Origin: Actinomycetota bacterium
GTDB taxonomy: Bacteria; Actinomycetota; Thermoleophilia; Gaiellales; F1-60-MAGs149
Direction: 5' to 3'
NCBI GenBank assembly: GCA_009885805.1
Contig: VFJZ01000024.1
Coordinates: 1-50,189, forward strand
DNA: 50,189 nt
Shown: positions 32,761 to 41,696 of the stretch, piece by piece
Numbering within the stretch: the stretch's first letter is position 1
Layout of the letters: every line of letters begins with the position of its first letter
The notes under the pieces: generated by a model
What the model was told of the DNA's origin: nothing
Seen by the model: the letters and a program-made list of their open reading frames with translations, nothing else
The model's database searches: none
Program-made: the position numbers and the translations under genes

Positions 32761-33786
32761 ATGGCGGACGATCTCGAGCAGCTCCTGCGCGACGCGCGCG
32801 AGCGCATCCAGGGCGCCTCGCTGCGAGCCGCGCTCGAGGAGGCGCGGGTCGCGATCCTCGGGCGCAACGCCGAGCTGACGCAGCGCCTGCGCGGGATCGC
32901 GCAGCTGCCGGCGGACCAGCGCGGCGCGATCGGCAAGCGCCTCAACGAGGTGCGTCTGCAGATCGAGGCGGCGATCGCCGAGCGGGAGCAGCAGGTCGCG
33001 GCGCGGGAGCTCGCGGAGCAACTGGAGCGCGACCGCATCGACGTGACCCTGCCCGGCGCCGTCGTCCCACGCGGCGGCCTGCACGTCCTGACGCAGACGC
33101 GCCGCCAGATCGAGGACATCTTCATCGGCCTCGGCTACCAGATTGCAGAGGGGCCCGAGATCGAGCTCGAGTACAACAACTTCACCGCCCTCAACATCCC
33201 CGACGGGCACCCGGCGAAGGGCGAGACGGACACGCTCTGGATCGCGCCGGGCGTCTGCCTGCGCACGCACACCTCGCCCGTCCAGGCGCGGACGCTCCGC
33301 GCGCAGGAGCCGCCGATCTACGTGATCGTGCCGGGTCGCGTCTACCGGCGCGACACGCCTGATGCGACGCACTCGCCGATCTTCCACCAGGTCGAGGGCC
33401 TCGTCGTCGATCGCGGTATCACCCTCGCTGACCTGAAGGGGACGCTCGCGTACTTCGCTCGCAGCCTGTTCGGTGCTGACCGCGAGACGCGCTTCCGCAC
33501 CAGCTTCTTCCCGTTCACGGAGCCGAGCGTCGAGGTCGACGTGTCCTGCTTCCTCTGCGCTGGCGACGGCTGCGGCGTCTGCAAGCAGTCGGGCTGGATC
33601 GAGATCCTCGGCGCCGGCCAGGTCGACCCGAACGTCCTCGCGATGGTCGGTCTCGACACCGACGAGTGGCAGGGCTTCGCCTTCGGGATGGGCATCGAGC
33701 GGATCGCCTTCCTCAAGCACGGGTTCCCCGACCTGCGCCTGCTCTACGACAACGACCTGCGGTTCCTGGAGCAGTTCCCGGCATGA
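32761..33786 (+). CDS. pheS: Phenylalanyl-tRNA synthetase alpha subunit
   Basis: 341 residues. The N-terminal coiled coil (LEQLLRDARERIQGASLRAA, LRGIAQLPADQRGAIGKRLN) binds tRNA-Phe. The class II catalytic domain has DGHPAKGETDTLWI, LRTHTSPVQARTL (motif 2 region), GRVYRRDTPDATHSPIFHQV, FRTSFFPFTEPSVEVDVSCF and the motif 3 end FGMGIERIAFLKHGFPDLR. It forms the heterotetramer with PheT. The ATGA overlap with pheT ensures balanced synthesis. Confidence 0.97.
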   Translation: MADDLEQLLRDARERIQGASLRAALEEARVAILGRNAELTQRLRGIAQLPADQRGAIGKRLNEVRLQIEAAIAEREQQVAARELAEQLERDRIDVTLPGAVVPRGGLHVLTQTRRQIEDIFIGLGYQIAEGPEIELEYNNFTALNIPDGHPAKGETDTLWIAPGVCLRTHTSPVQARTLRAQEPPIYVIVPGRVYRRDTPDATHSPIFHQVEGLVVDRGITLADLKGTLAYFARSLFGADRETRFRTSFFPFTEPSVEVDVSCFLCAGDGCGVCKQSGWIEILGAGQVDPNVLAMVGLDTDEWQGFAFGMGIERIAFLKHGFPDLRLLYDNDLRFLEQFPA

Positions 33787-36233
33787 AGGTGCCCGTCTCG
33801 TGGCTGCGCGACTACGTCGCGTTCGACCTGCCGCTCGCGGCGCTGGCCGAGAAGCTGGTCCTCAGCGGCCTCGAGGTCGACCGCATCGTCACGCGCGGCG
33901 CGCCGGACGTGGACGGCAACCACGGCACGTTCCGCATCGGCCGCGTCGTCGAGTGGGCGCGACACCCGAACGCCGACCGGCTGCGGCTCTGCCGGGTCGA
34001 CGTGGGGGAGGCCGAGCCACGGCAGATCGTCTGCGGCGCGGCCAACTTCGACACCGGCGACACCGTCGTCGTCGCGCTCCCCGGCGCGCTCCTGCCCGGC
34101 GCCACGGAGCCGCTGCGGCAGGCGAAGCTCCGTGGCGAGGTCTCGGACGGGATGATGTTGTCCGAGCGGGAGCTCCAGCTCTCCGAGGAGCACGACGGCA
34201 TCATCCGCCTGCCCGACGCGTACGAGATCGGCTCCGAGGCGCGCGACCATTTCGCCCTCGCCGAGACGGTGCTGGAGTTCGAGGTGACGTCGAACCGCTC
34301 CGACCTGATGTGCGTGTACGGGATCGCCCGCGAGGTCTCGGCGCTGCTCGACGTCGAGTTGGCGCCGCCGCCCGGCGCCCTTCCGGAGGCACTCGGGAGG
34401 CGGCCGACGAGTGCGCTCGTCACCGTCTCGGTCGACGCGCCCGACCGCTGTTCGCGCTTCACCGCCCGCGCGTTCGACGACGTGCGCAGCGGGGGCTCGC
34501 CGCTCCGGCTCCGCCAACGTGTGGCGGCCGCCGGCATGCGCCCGATCTCGAACGTCGTCGACATCACGAACTACGTCATGCTCGGGCTCGGTAGCCCGGT
34601 CCACGCCTACGACGCCGCGAAGATCCCGGGCCGCGTCCTGACGGCCCGCCTCGCCCGTGACGGGGAGGAGCTGACCACCCTCGACGGCCGCCACCGCGTC
34701 CTCACCACCGACATGCTCGTGATCGCGGACGGCGACGGGCCGAACGGCCTCGCCGGTGTGATGGGCGGCGAGGGCGCCGAGATCGGCGCGGGCACCGAGT
34801 CCGTGGTGATCGAGGTTGCCTGCTTCGAACGCGCGGGGATCGGTCGTACGGCCGCCGCGCTCGGGCTTCGCACGGACAGCGCGAACCGCTTCATCCGTGG
34901 CGTCGATCCACACCTGCCGCCGCAGGCGTCGGCCTGGGTCGCGGAGCTGCTCGTCGCGCACGCCGGCGCGGCGATGCTCCCGAAGCCGCAGGACGTCGTC
35001 GCGGCACTGCCGGCGCGCGAGCGCGTCGTGCTGCGGACCGGCTTCGCCGAGCGGATCCTCGGCATGCCGATCGGCGACGATGCGGCGGTGCGGATCCTCG
35101 ACCGCCTCGGGTACGAGCCGGCCCGTGTCGACGGTGGCGTCGAGACGACCGTCCCGACCTGGCGGCAGCTCGATACGACGCGCGAGATCGACCTCGTGGA
35201 GGAGGTCGGCCGCATTCACGGCCTCGACGCATTGCCCGCGACGATCCCCGCCCGTCACGACCGCGGTGGCGGGCTCGACCGGGCGCAGCGGCTGCGGCGC
35301 ACGGCCGAGGACGTCCTCGCCGGCGCCGGTCTTCACGAGGCGTACACGCTCTCGATCGTCGACGGCGATCAGCCCGATCGCTACGGCCTCGCCTCCGACG
35401 ATCCGCGGCGGGCGATGGTGGCGGTCGACAACCCGCTGTCCGCGGACTACGCCTTCATGCGCCGGACGCTCGTCCCGGGCCTCCTCCAGGCGGTGCGGCG
35501 AAACCGCGCCTCCGGCCGCGCCGACGTCGCACTGTTCGAGATCGCGCACCTGTACCACGCGTCGGAGGGACGCGTCACGGCCGACAACCTCGCGCACGAG
35601 CCGTGGACGCTCGGCGCCGTCATCGCCGGTCCGCTCGGCGGCACCTCCTGGGTCGGCGAGGGCCGCGAGTCGGATGTCTTCAGCGCGCGCGGCGTCCTCG
35701 ATGCCCTCTGCGGACGGCTCGGCGTGGCCGTCCGCCTCGAGCCCACGCAGCTCGCCCACCTGCATCCCGGCCGCGCGGCACGCATCCTCCTCGGGTCCGA
35801 CGCGGTTCCCGCGGGCGAGCTCGGCGAGCTGCACCCCGACGTCGCCGCGCGCTTCGACATCGAGGGGAGGGTGGCCGTCCTCGAGCTCGATCTCGACCTG
35901 CTCGCGGCGGCGGTGCCCGATCGCTTCACGCACCGCGATATCTCGGATCAGCCGCCGGTGCGCCAGGACATCGCCGTCGTCGTCGCCAACGACGTCCGGG
36001 CCGGCGACGTGATCGCGGCGGCGCTCGAGGCCGGCGCGCCGCTGCTGGTCAACGCCGAGGTGTTCGACGTCTATCGCGACGAGCGCAGGCTCGGGCCGGG
36101 TCGCGTCTCGCTCGCGCTGCGGCTCGTCTTCCAGGATCCCGAGCGGACCCTCGTCGAGGACGAGGCGAGTGCCGTCAGGGCCGTCGTCGTCCAGGCGCTC
36201 GAGCGCCGGTTCGCTGCGGAGCTGCGCGGGTGA
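33783..36233 (+). CDS. pheT: Phenylalanyl-tRNA synthetase beta subunit
   Basis: 816 residues, the usual size. In order: the N-terminal domain MKVPVSWLRDYVAFDLPLAA, the EMAP/tRNA-binding domain (GRVVEWARHPNADRLRLCRV), the B3/B4 editing domain (EFEVTSNRSDLMCVYGIARE), B5 (GFAERILGMPIGDDAAVRIL), the inactive synthetase-like core, and the C-terminal ferredoxin-like anticodon domain (HRDISDQPPVRQDIAVVVAN). ATG 33783 overlaps pheS. The stop overlaps the GTG of rfbC, so a sugar-biosynthesis gene is coupled directly to a synthetase operon. Confidence 0.97.
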   Translation: MKVPVSWLRDYVAFDLPLAALAEKLVLSGLEVDRIVTRGAPDVDGNHGTFRIGRVVEWARHPNADRLRLCRVDVGEAEPRQIVCGAANFDTGDTVVVALPGALLPGATEPLRQAKLRGEVSDGMMLSERELQLSEEHDGIIRLPDAYEIGSEARDHFALAETVLEFEVTSNRSDLMCVYGIAREVSALLDVELAPPPGALPEALGRRPTSALVTVSVDAPDRCSRFTARAFDDVRSGGSPLRLRQRVAAAGMRPISNVVDITNYVMLGLGSPVHAYDAAKIPGRVLTARLARDGEELTTLDGRHRVLTTDMLVIADGDGPNGLAGVMGGEGAEIGAGTESVVIEVACFERAGIGRTAAALGLRTDSANRFIRGVDPHLPPQASAWVAELLVAHAGAAMLPKPQDVVAALPARERVVLRTGFAERILGMPIGDDAAVRILDRLGYEPARVDGGVETTVPTWRQLDTTREIDLVEEVGRIHGLDALPATIPARHDRGGGLDRAQRLRRTAEDVLAGAGLHEAYTLSIVDGDQPDRYGLASDDPRRAMVAVDNPLSADYAFMRRTLVPGLLQAVRRNRASGRADVALFEIAHLYHASEGRVTADNLAHEPWTLGAVIAGPLGGTSWVGEGRESDVFSARGVLDALCGRLGVAVRLEPTQLAHLHPGRAARILLGSDAVPAGELGELHPDVAARFDIEGRVAVLELDLDLLAAAVPDRFTHRDISDQPPVRQDIAVVVANDVRAGDVIAAALEAGAPLLVNAEVFDVYRDERRLGPGRVSLALRLVFQDPERTLVEDEASAVRAVVVQALERRFAAELRG

Positions 36234-36772
36234 CCGCCGGCGAACCGGTCCTCCTCGAGCCACAGGTGCACGGCGACGCGCGGGGCTTCTTCGTCGAGAC
36301 CTACCGGGCGGAGGCGCTGGAGGCACGCGGCATCCACCACACGTGGGTGCAGGACAACCACTCCCGCTCGACCCGCGGCGTGCTGCGCGGTCTCCACTTC
36401 TCCGTCGACCCGGGCCAGGCGAAGCTCGTGCGCTGTGCGCGCGGCTCGATCCGCGACGTGATCGTCGATCTGCGCGCGGGCTCACCAGCCTTCGGCCGGC
36501 CCACCGTCTACGACCTCGATGACGTCCACCACCGGCAGCTGTACGTGCCGATCGGCTTCGCGCACGGCTTCGTCGTCACGAGCGACGTCGCCGACGTCGT
36601 CTACAAGTGCTCCGACTACTACGACCCGGCGCGGGAGCGCGCGCTCGCGTTCGACGACACCACGGTCGCAATCGACTGGGGCGTCGCCGCCCCCGTCGTC
36701 AGCGATCGCGACCGGTCGGCGCCTTCGCTGCAGGACATCGTCGACTCGCTGCCGTTCCGGTACCCGACGTGA
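36230..36772 (+). CDS. rfbC: dTDP-4-dehydrorhamnose 3,5-epimerase
   Basis: 180 residues, a cupin-fold epimerase, third step of dTDP-L-rhamnose synthesis. Motifs are HGDARGFFVETYRAEALE, WVQDNHSRSTRGVLRGLHF with the catalytic His, KLVRCARGSIRDVIVDLRAG, and YVPIGFAHGFVVTSDVADVV with the Tyr/His region. DYYDPARERALAFDD follows. GTG start lies within the pheT stop (GTGA) and its own stop is within the start of the FkbM gene. The other rhamnose genes lie on the opposite strand beyond that gene. Confidence 0.93.
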   Translation: MTAGEPVLLEPQVHGDARGFFVETYRAEALEARGIHHTWVQDNHSRSTRGVLRGLHFSVDPGQAKLVRCARGSIRDVIVDLRAGSPAFGRPTVYDLDDVHHRQLYVPIGFAHGFVVTSDVADVVYKCSDYYDPARERALAFDDTTVAIDWGVAAPVVSDRDRSAPSLQDIVDSLPFRYPT

Positions 36773-37650
36773 GCGACACCGTCTCCTGCGCCGTCGACGT
36801 CGGCGATGGCCGGACCGTGACCTTCTACGTCGAGGATGGCGCTCTCGATCCCATCTCCGCGGAACTCGTCGCCGGCCGGCAGGCCAACGCCGATACCGTC
36901 GCCCTGCTCCTCGCCCTGACCGGCAGCCGCGGCTGGATCCTCGACATCGGCGCGCACCTCGGCACGGTCGGTCTCGCCTGCGCCGCTCACGGTCGTCGCG
37001 TGACGATGATCGAGGCGTCGCCGCGCAACGTCGACCTGTTGCTGCGCGCCGCCGCGCCGTTCGGCCGACGAGGCGCGGTCGTCCATGCGGCCGCCGGCGA
37101 TCACGCGGGAACAGTCACCTTCTCGGTCAACGGCCCGTTCGGGCTCGTCGGCATCGACGATCAGACGCGGGCCTACGGCGTGCTCGCCGACGTGCCGCTC
37201 GGCCGGGTCGATGATCTCGCGCCTGCCGGGCGCCTGCGTCGGTATGACGCGGTGAAGCTCGATGTCGAGGGCTACGAGGTGGCGGCGCTGCGGGGGATGC
37301 GGCGTACGCTGCGCCACCGTCCGCCGCTCCTCGTCGAGTCGAACGGCCACACGCTGCATCTCTACGGCGAGTCGCCAAGGACGCTGCGGGCGGCTCTGCT
37401 GGCACTCGGGTACGAGGTGTTCGAGATCCACGGCCGTGAGCTACGGTCGACGACCCCTGACACCGTGCAGGTTCCGGTGCTGATCGACGTGCTCGCGTTG
37501 CAGCCCGGTGCCGCCGCGCCGCCGCTGTACTCGTTCGTCCCACCCGCCACCGCCGAGCAGACCCAGGCCGAGATCGCCGCTGCCGACCACTCAATGCCGG
37601 AACAGGTGGCGCACCTGAGCCGGGTGACCGAACCTACCGACCCCGGCTGA
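36769..37650 (+). CDS. FkbM-family methyltransferase
   Basis: 293 residues. The FkbM-type SAM fold is visible: WILDIGAHLGTVGLACAAHG (motif I), RRVTMIEASPRNVDLLLRAA, AAGDHAGTVTFSV, and the diagnostic YDAVKLDVEGYEVAALRGM (DxExxE-like block) followed by RPPLLVESNG. Such enzymes O-methylate sugars in polysaccharides or natural products. The position directly after rfbC suggests rhamnose or a linked sugar as acceptor, which is inference. GTG start overlaps rfbC. The end overlaps the convergent rfbA by 17 bp. Confidence 0.85.
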   Translation: MSDTVSCAVDVGDGRTVTFYVEDGALDPISAELVAGRQANADTVALLLALTGSRGWILDIGAHLGTVGLACAAHGRRVTMIEASPRNVDLLLRAAAPFGRRGAVVHAAAGDHAGTVTFSVNGPFGLVGIDDQTRAYGVLADVPLGRVDDLAPAGRLRRYDAVKLDVEGYEVAALRGMRRTLRHRPPLLVESNGHTLHLYGESPRTLRAALLALGYEVFEIHGRELRSTTPDTVQVPVLIDVLALQPGAAAPPLYSFVPPATAEQTQAEIAAADHSMPEQVAHLSRVTEPTDPG

Positions 37651-38503
37651 GCGTCGCGACGTAGGCGCCGTACGACGAGTTGCCGAGCCCAGCCGCCAGC
37701 CGTTCGACCTGCTCGGCGTCGATGTAGCCCATCCGGAACGCGACCTCTTCCAGGCACGCGATGCGTAGCGCCTGCCGGTGCTGCAGCACCTGGATGAAGT
37801 GGGATGCCTCCAGCAGCGAGTCGTGGGTGCCGGTGTCGAGCCACGCCATGCCGCGACCGAGTTCGACCAGTCGCGCGCGTCCGTCCTGGACATAGACGTT
37901 GTTGACGTCCGTGATCTCGAGTTCGCCGCGTGGCGACGGCTCGAGGTCGCGAGCGATGTCGAGCACGGTGTTGTCGTACAGGTAGAGGCCGGTCACCGCG
38001 AGGTTGGAGCGCGCCATCGCTGGCTTCTCGTCGATCCACGTGATCCGCCCTGAGGGGTCCGCCTCGGCGACGCCGTACCGCTCCGGATCGGACACGCGGT
38101 AACCGAACAGCGTGCACCCGTCGACGCGTGCGACCTCCGCCTGGAGCGTCTCGGCAAGTCCCTCGCCGTGGAAGATGTTGTCGCCGAGGACGAGTGCCGC
38201 CGTATCGCCGCCGACGTGGGCCCGACCGACGATGAACGCGTCGGCAAGGCCGCGGGGCCGGTCCTGCTCCGCGTAGGAGAGGGCGATCCCGAACTGCGAC
38301 CCGTCGCCGAGCAGGCGTCGGAAAAGCGGCAGGTCGTGCGGTGTCGAGATGACGAGGATGTCCCGCACGCCGGCCAGCATCAGCGTGGAGAGCGGGTAGT
38401 AGACCATCGGCTTGTCGTACACGGGGAGCAGCTGCTTGGAGATGCCGAGCGTGGCCGGGTGGAGGCGAGTGCCGGCGCCGCCGGCGAGAACGATTCCCTT
38501 CAC
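37634..38503 (-). CDS. rfbA: Glucose-1-phosphate thymidylyltransferase
   Basis: 289 residues, normal for RmlA. It makes dTDP-glucose from glucose-1-phosphate and dTTP. Nucleotide-binding motif GGAGTRLHPATLGISKQLLP at the N-terminus, YDKPMVYYPLSTLMLAGVRD, LVLGDNIFHGEGLA with the metal-binding Asp, WIDEKPAMARSNLAVTGLYL, and AWLDTGTHDSLLEASHFIQV. GTG 38503 overlaps the rfbB stop, so rfbB-rfbA form one transcript. Confidence 0.96.
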   Translation of the reverse strand: MKGIVLAGGAGTRLHPATLGISKQLLPVYDKPMVYYPLSTLMLAGVRDILVISTPHDLPLFRRLLGDGSQFGIALSYAEQDRPRGLADAFIVGRAHVGGDTAALVLGDNIFHGEGLAETLQAEVARVDGCTLFGYRVSDPERYGVAEADPSGRITWIDEKPAMARSNLAVTGLYLYDNTVLDIARDLEPSPRGELEITDVNNVYVQDGRARLVELGRGMAWLDTGTHDSLLEASHFIQVLQHRQALRIACLEEVAFRMGYIDAEQVERLAAGLGNSSYGAYVATLSRGR

Positions 38504-39516
38504 GCGCCGGCCCGGCCGCCGTAGTTGGCGGCGACGTAGTCGGTGTAGTCCGCCCCCGCCTGGATGGCGCGCCACCACGGCTCGTTGGCGCGGTACCACT
38601 CGACGGTCGCGCGCAGGCCGTCCTCGAAGCCAATCGTCGGCGCCCAGCCGAGGGCGCGCAGCTTCGCGCAGTCGATGGCGTAGCGGCGATCGTGCCCGGG
38701 CCGGTCGGCAACGTGCTGGATCAGTTCATCGTCGGCCTCGAGGATCTCGACCACGCGCCGCGCCGTATCGAGGTTGACTTGCGCCTGCTCGGAGCCGCAG
38801 TTGTAGGCCTCGCCGGCAACGCCGCGGAGCAGTACGGTCTCGATGCCGGCGGCGAAGTCGGAGACGTGGGTGAACTCGCGCACCTGGAGGCCGTCGCCGT
38901 AGATCGGCAGCGGTCGGCCCTCGATCGTGTTGATGGCGAGCACCGGGATGAACTTCTCCGGGAACTGGTGCGGCCCGTAGGCGTTCGCGCCGCGCACGAT
39001 CGTCGCGTCGATGACGTACGTCCGCACGTAGGCCGCCACCAGCAACTCAGCGGCGGCCTTCGCCGCCGCGTAGGGCGAGGAGGCGTGGAGCAGGTCCGTC
39101 TCGACCGATCGGTGGGGAGCCGCGATGTCGCCGTACACCTCGTCGGTCGACACCTGGACGAAGCGCGTGCCTTCGTGTGCCGCCGCCCAGTCGAGCAACC
39201 GCTTGGTGCCGAGGATGTTCGTCGTGATGAACTCGTCGCCGCCCATGATCGAGCGGTCGACGTGCGTCTCGGCGGCGACGTTGACGATCGCGTCGCAGCC
39301 CTCCGCCGCTTCGGCGACCGCCGCCGCGTCGGCGATGTCGCCGCGCACGAACCGGTAGCGCGGATCGTCCGGGACGTCGGCGAGGTTCTCGGGTCGGCCG
39401 GCGTAGGTCAGCAGGTCGAGGTTGACGACCGTGGCGCCTGGATGGCCGTCGAGCAGACGGCGGACGAGGTGCGAGCCGATGAACCCGCAGCCGCCCGTGA
39501 CGAGGATCCGCTGCAT
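38500..39516 (-). CDS. rfbB: dTDP-glucose 4,6-dehydratase
   Basis: 338 residues, an extended short-chain dehydrogenase. NAD-binding motif VTGGCGFIGSHLVRRLLDG, acidic catalytic region VSTDEVYGDI (Thr-Asp-Glu), and YAAAKAAAELLV (YxxxK). It makes dTDP-4-keto-6-deoxyglucose. ATG start lies 6 nt after TAGGAT; CAGAGG between them could act as a weak ribosome site. First gene of the rfbB-rfbA pair, divergent from the sugar-dehydrogenase-like gene. Confidence 0.96.
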   Translation of the reverse strand: MQRILVTGGCGFIGSHLVRRLLDGHPGATVVNLDLLTYAGRPENLADVPDDPRYRFVRGDIADAAAVAEAAEGCDAIVNVAAETHVDRSIMGGDEFITTNILGTKRLLDWAAAHEGTRFVQVSTDEVYGDIAAPHRSVETDLLHASSPYAAAKAAAELLVAAYVRTYVIDATIVRGANAYGPHQFPEKFIPVLAINTIEGRPLPIYGDGLQVREFTHVSDFAAGIETVLLRGVAGEAYNCGSEQAQVNLDTARRVVEILEADDELIQHVADRPGHDRRYAIDCAKLRALGWAPTIGFEDGLRATVEWYRANEPWWRAIQAGADYTDYVAANYGGRAGA

Positions 39517-39522
39517 CCTCTG

Positions 39523-39548
39523 ATCCTATCCGCCGCCACCGGTAGACT
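39523..39548. promoter_or_regulatory. Divergent TANNNT boxes, rfbB / dehydrogenase-like gene
   Basis: In a 38-bp gap the minus strand has TAGGAT (39528-39523) 6 nt before the rfbB ATG, and the plus strand has TAGACT (39543-39548) 6 nt before ATG 39555. This is a compact back-to-back arrangement as at hom/thrC. Confidence 0.5.
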
Positions 39549-39554
39549 GGCGCG

Positions 39555-41612
39555 ATGGGCGGGAACAGGACGGGGATCGCCACGGCGGCGCGGGCGGTCG
39601 TCGCCGTCGCCATCGCCGCCGTCGGCCTGGTCGGGATCTGGGCCGTGTTCCGGCCCTTCCAACCCGGACCGGATCGTCTGACGGTGACCTTCGACGAGGT
39701 GCCGTACGGCGCCATGATCGGTTTGGACGTCGACGGGCGGCGCCTGACGAGCGCTCCGGCGCCGAGCGGCGGTCAGTGGGCGCAGACGCTGACCATCACG
39801 CCGATCGCCGCTGTCGGGGAGTCCGGCGGCGGCGTCCGCTTCATCTGGGACGCCGCCGCGGAGGCGCCACCGGCCGGCTGGACGATCGAGCGCGATGCCG
39901 GGCCCGCTCGCGTTCTCGGCGTCCCGGGTGTCTCCGGACCGTTTCCGATCAGTTTCGGGGACGGCCCGACGCTCGCGCTGCCGTTCGCAGTCGGGCCGGG
40001 AAACGGCAGGGCGCTCGTCGAGGGGCCTGGCGGCGCGGTCGTCGTCGACCTGTCGACACCGACTCCGAGCGGGTTCCGCGAGGTCGTGCTCGACGCCCGG
40101 CGTCTCACTCGCGGGCCAGCGACCGCGGTGATCGACGTCCCGGTCGACGCCGCCCGCGTCCGCCTCTACCCGAGCTCGGTAGCCGGCCGGGTCGTCGTGC
40201 GGCGTGCTGTCGTGACAGGCTCCCGCGAGGTCGCGTTGAGGCTGGCCGACGCGCCCGTGGGGCCCGGTCTCACCCGGATCGACGCGACCGCCTTCGACGT
40301 CGTCAGCCCCGGAGCCGCGTACATCGACGTGCCGCCATTGCCGCCGCCGCCGATGTTGCATGCCGGAAACGTCCGTGTGCTCCTCGCTGCGGCCGTCTCG
40401 TCGCTTCTGGCGATCCTCGGCGCGTTCGCCGTCGGACGGCTTCGGCGTCCGCTGCTCGTCGCCACGGGGATGACGGTCGTCGGCCTGATCGCGGCCGGCG
40501 CCGTGGCCGCACGGCTGGCGGACGACGTCCCCGGCGGGGCGCCGCTGGCTGTCGTCATTGCCGACGACGCCACGCTGGTCGCGGTGGGAAGGGCGACGAC
40601 GGATGCTGCTGCGACCTTCGCGGTCCTCCCCGACGACAGTATTCTCGTTGGCGGCAAGGGCGGGTTCGGCGGTGAGGCGGACGCCTGGATCGAACGCCTG
40701 CCGGCAGGCGGTGGTCCGGCGGTCAGGATCGGCTCGCTCCGCGTCTGCACGGAGGCCGAGCGCGGGTTGCTCGGCCTCGAGGCGAGTCGCTCGTTCGCAA
40801 CCGATCGGGTCGTCTACGCCTTCCGGACGGCCGCTGCGGCCGCCTGCGGCACCGGTCGGGCGCCCGGCACCGCGCCGACGAACGAGGTTCTGCGCCTGAC
40901 GCTCGCGCCCGACCTCGGCTCGATCGTGCGCGAAGAGGTGATCGCGACCGGGATCCCGTCCTACACCGCCGCGCACAACGCGGGTGGCCTTCGACTTGCC
41001 GAGGACGGCGCGCTGTACGTCTCGATCGGCGATAGCGGGGACGGCGCGCTCTCCCGGGAGCCGGGCTCGGTCCTTGCGAGGATCGTCCGGATACCCGCCG
41101 ACCGTCTTGCCGGCGGTGCTCCCATAGTCGCTGCCGAGTTGGCATCGATGACGTTCGCCGTCGGCTTCCGCAACCCGTTCCGGTTCGCGCTGCTGGACGC
41201 CCAGCACCTGCTGGTGAACGATGTAGGCTCGGCGCCGCCCTCGGCGGCGGAGGAGGTCAACCTGGTCGTCGAGGGCGGCGACTACGGCTGGCCCTACTTC
41301 GAGGGCCCGTCCTCCGACGATCGCTTCGCTGCGCCCTTGTGGTCCTACCCGCACAACGACGGCTGTGCGTCCACGACCGGTGGCACGATCGGGATGCAAG
41401 GCGCCTTCGGCGCCCGTGGCCGCCCCTACGTCTTCGGAGACTTCACGTGTGGTCGCCTCTACGTGCTCGACCTGGACGGCACGCACCCACGGGAACTGAC
41501 CCGGATCCGAGATCTCGACCCGCAGCTCCTGCCTGCCGAATTCCGCACGACGGCCGACGGGCGGGTGGTCGTGCTCGGCTTCGGGGGGACCGTGTACGAG
41601 ATCAGGCGCTGA
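39555..41612 (+). CDS. Membrane-anchored glucose/sorbosone dehydrogenase-like (GSDH, PQQ-type propeller) protein
   Basis: 685 residues. TM1 is near the N-terminus (ARAVVAVAIAAVGLVGIWAV). A beta-rich domain follows (~35-270). Two more helices follow (VLLAAAVSSLLAILGAFAVG, LLVATGMTVVGLIAAGAVAA, ~275-325). The C-terminal ~360 residues form the GSDH beta-propeller: LLGLEASRSFATDRVVYAFR, NAGGLRLAEDGALYVSIGDSG, FAVGFRNPFRFALL, GGDYGWPYFEG and FGDFTCGRLYVLD. The propeller is probably extracytoplasmic. Whether it binds PQQ is uncertain; many relatives have unknown activity. Its place beside rhamnose genes suggests a role in surface glycan metabolism or sensing. Confidence 0.8.
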   Translation: MGGNRTGIATAARAVVAVAIAAVGLVGIWAVFRPFQPGPDRLTVTFDEVPYGAMIGLDVDGRRLTSAPAPSGGQWAQTLTITPIAAVGESGGGVRFIWDAAAEAPPAGWTIERDAGPARVLGVPGVSGPFPISFGDGPTLALPFAVGPGNGRALVEGPGGAVVVDLSTPTPSGFREVVLDARRLTRGPATAVIDVPVDAARVRLYPSSVAGRVVVRRAVVTGSREVALRLADAPVGPGLTRIDATAFDVVSPGAAYIDVPPLPPPPMLHAGNVRVLLAAAVSSLLAILGAFAVGRLRRPLLVATGMTVVGLIAAGAVAARLADDVPGGAPLAVVIADDATLVAVGRATTDAAATFAVLPDDSILVGGKGGFGGEADAWIERLPAGGGPAVRIGSLRVCTEAERGLLGLEASRSFATDRVVYAFRTAAAAACGTGRAPGTAPTNEVLRLTLAPDLGSIVREEVIATGIPSYTAAHNAGGLRLAEDGALYVSIGDSGDGALSREPGSVLARIVRIPADRLAGGAPIVAAELASMTFAVGFRNPFRFALLDAQHLLVNDVGSAPPSAAEEVNLVVEGGDYGWPYFEGPSSDDRFAAPLWSYPHNDGCASTTGGTIGMQGAFGARGRPYVFGDFTCGRLYVLDLDGTHPRELTRIRDLDPQLLPAEFRTTADGRVVVLGFGGTVYEIRR

Positions 41613-41696
41613 CCGCCCCGCCCGGCGCGGGTGCGACGTTGCCGCTGCGTCACGTCGCACGGCGTGCAGGGCGTTCGGCACACCGGTTCGGCGCCG

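Noticed and set aside
33744-36485. 913-residue minus-strand open frame opposite pheT
   Set aside because: Antisense shadow; pheT domains are complete on the plus strand.
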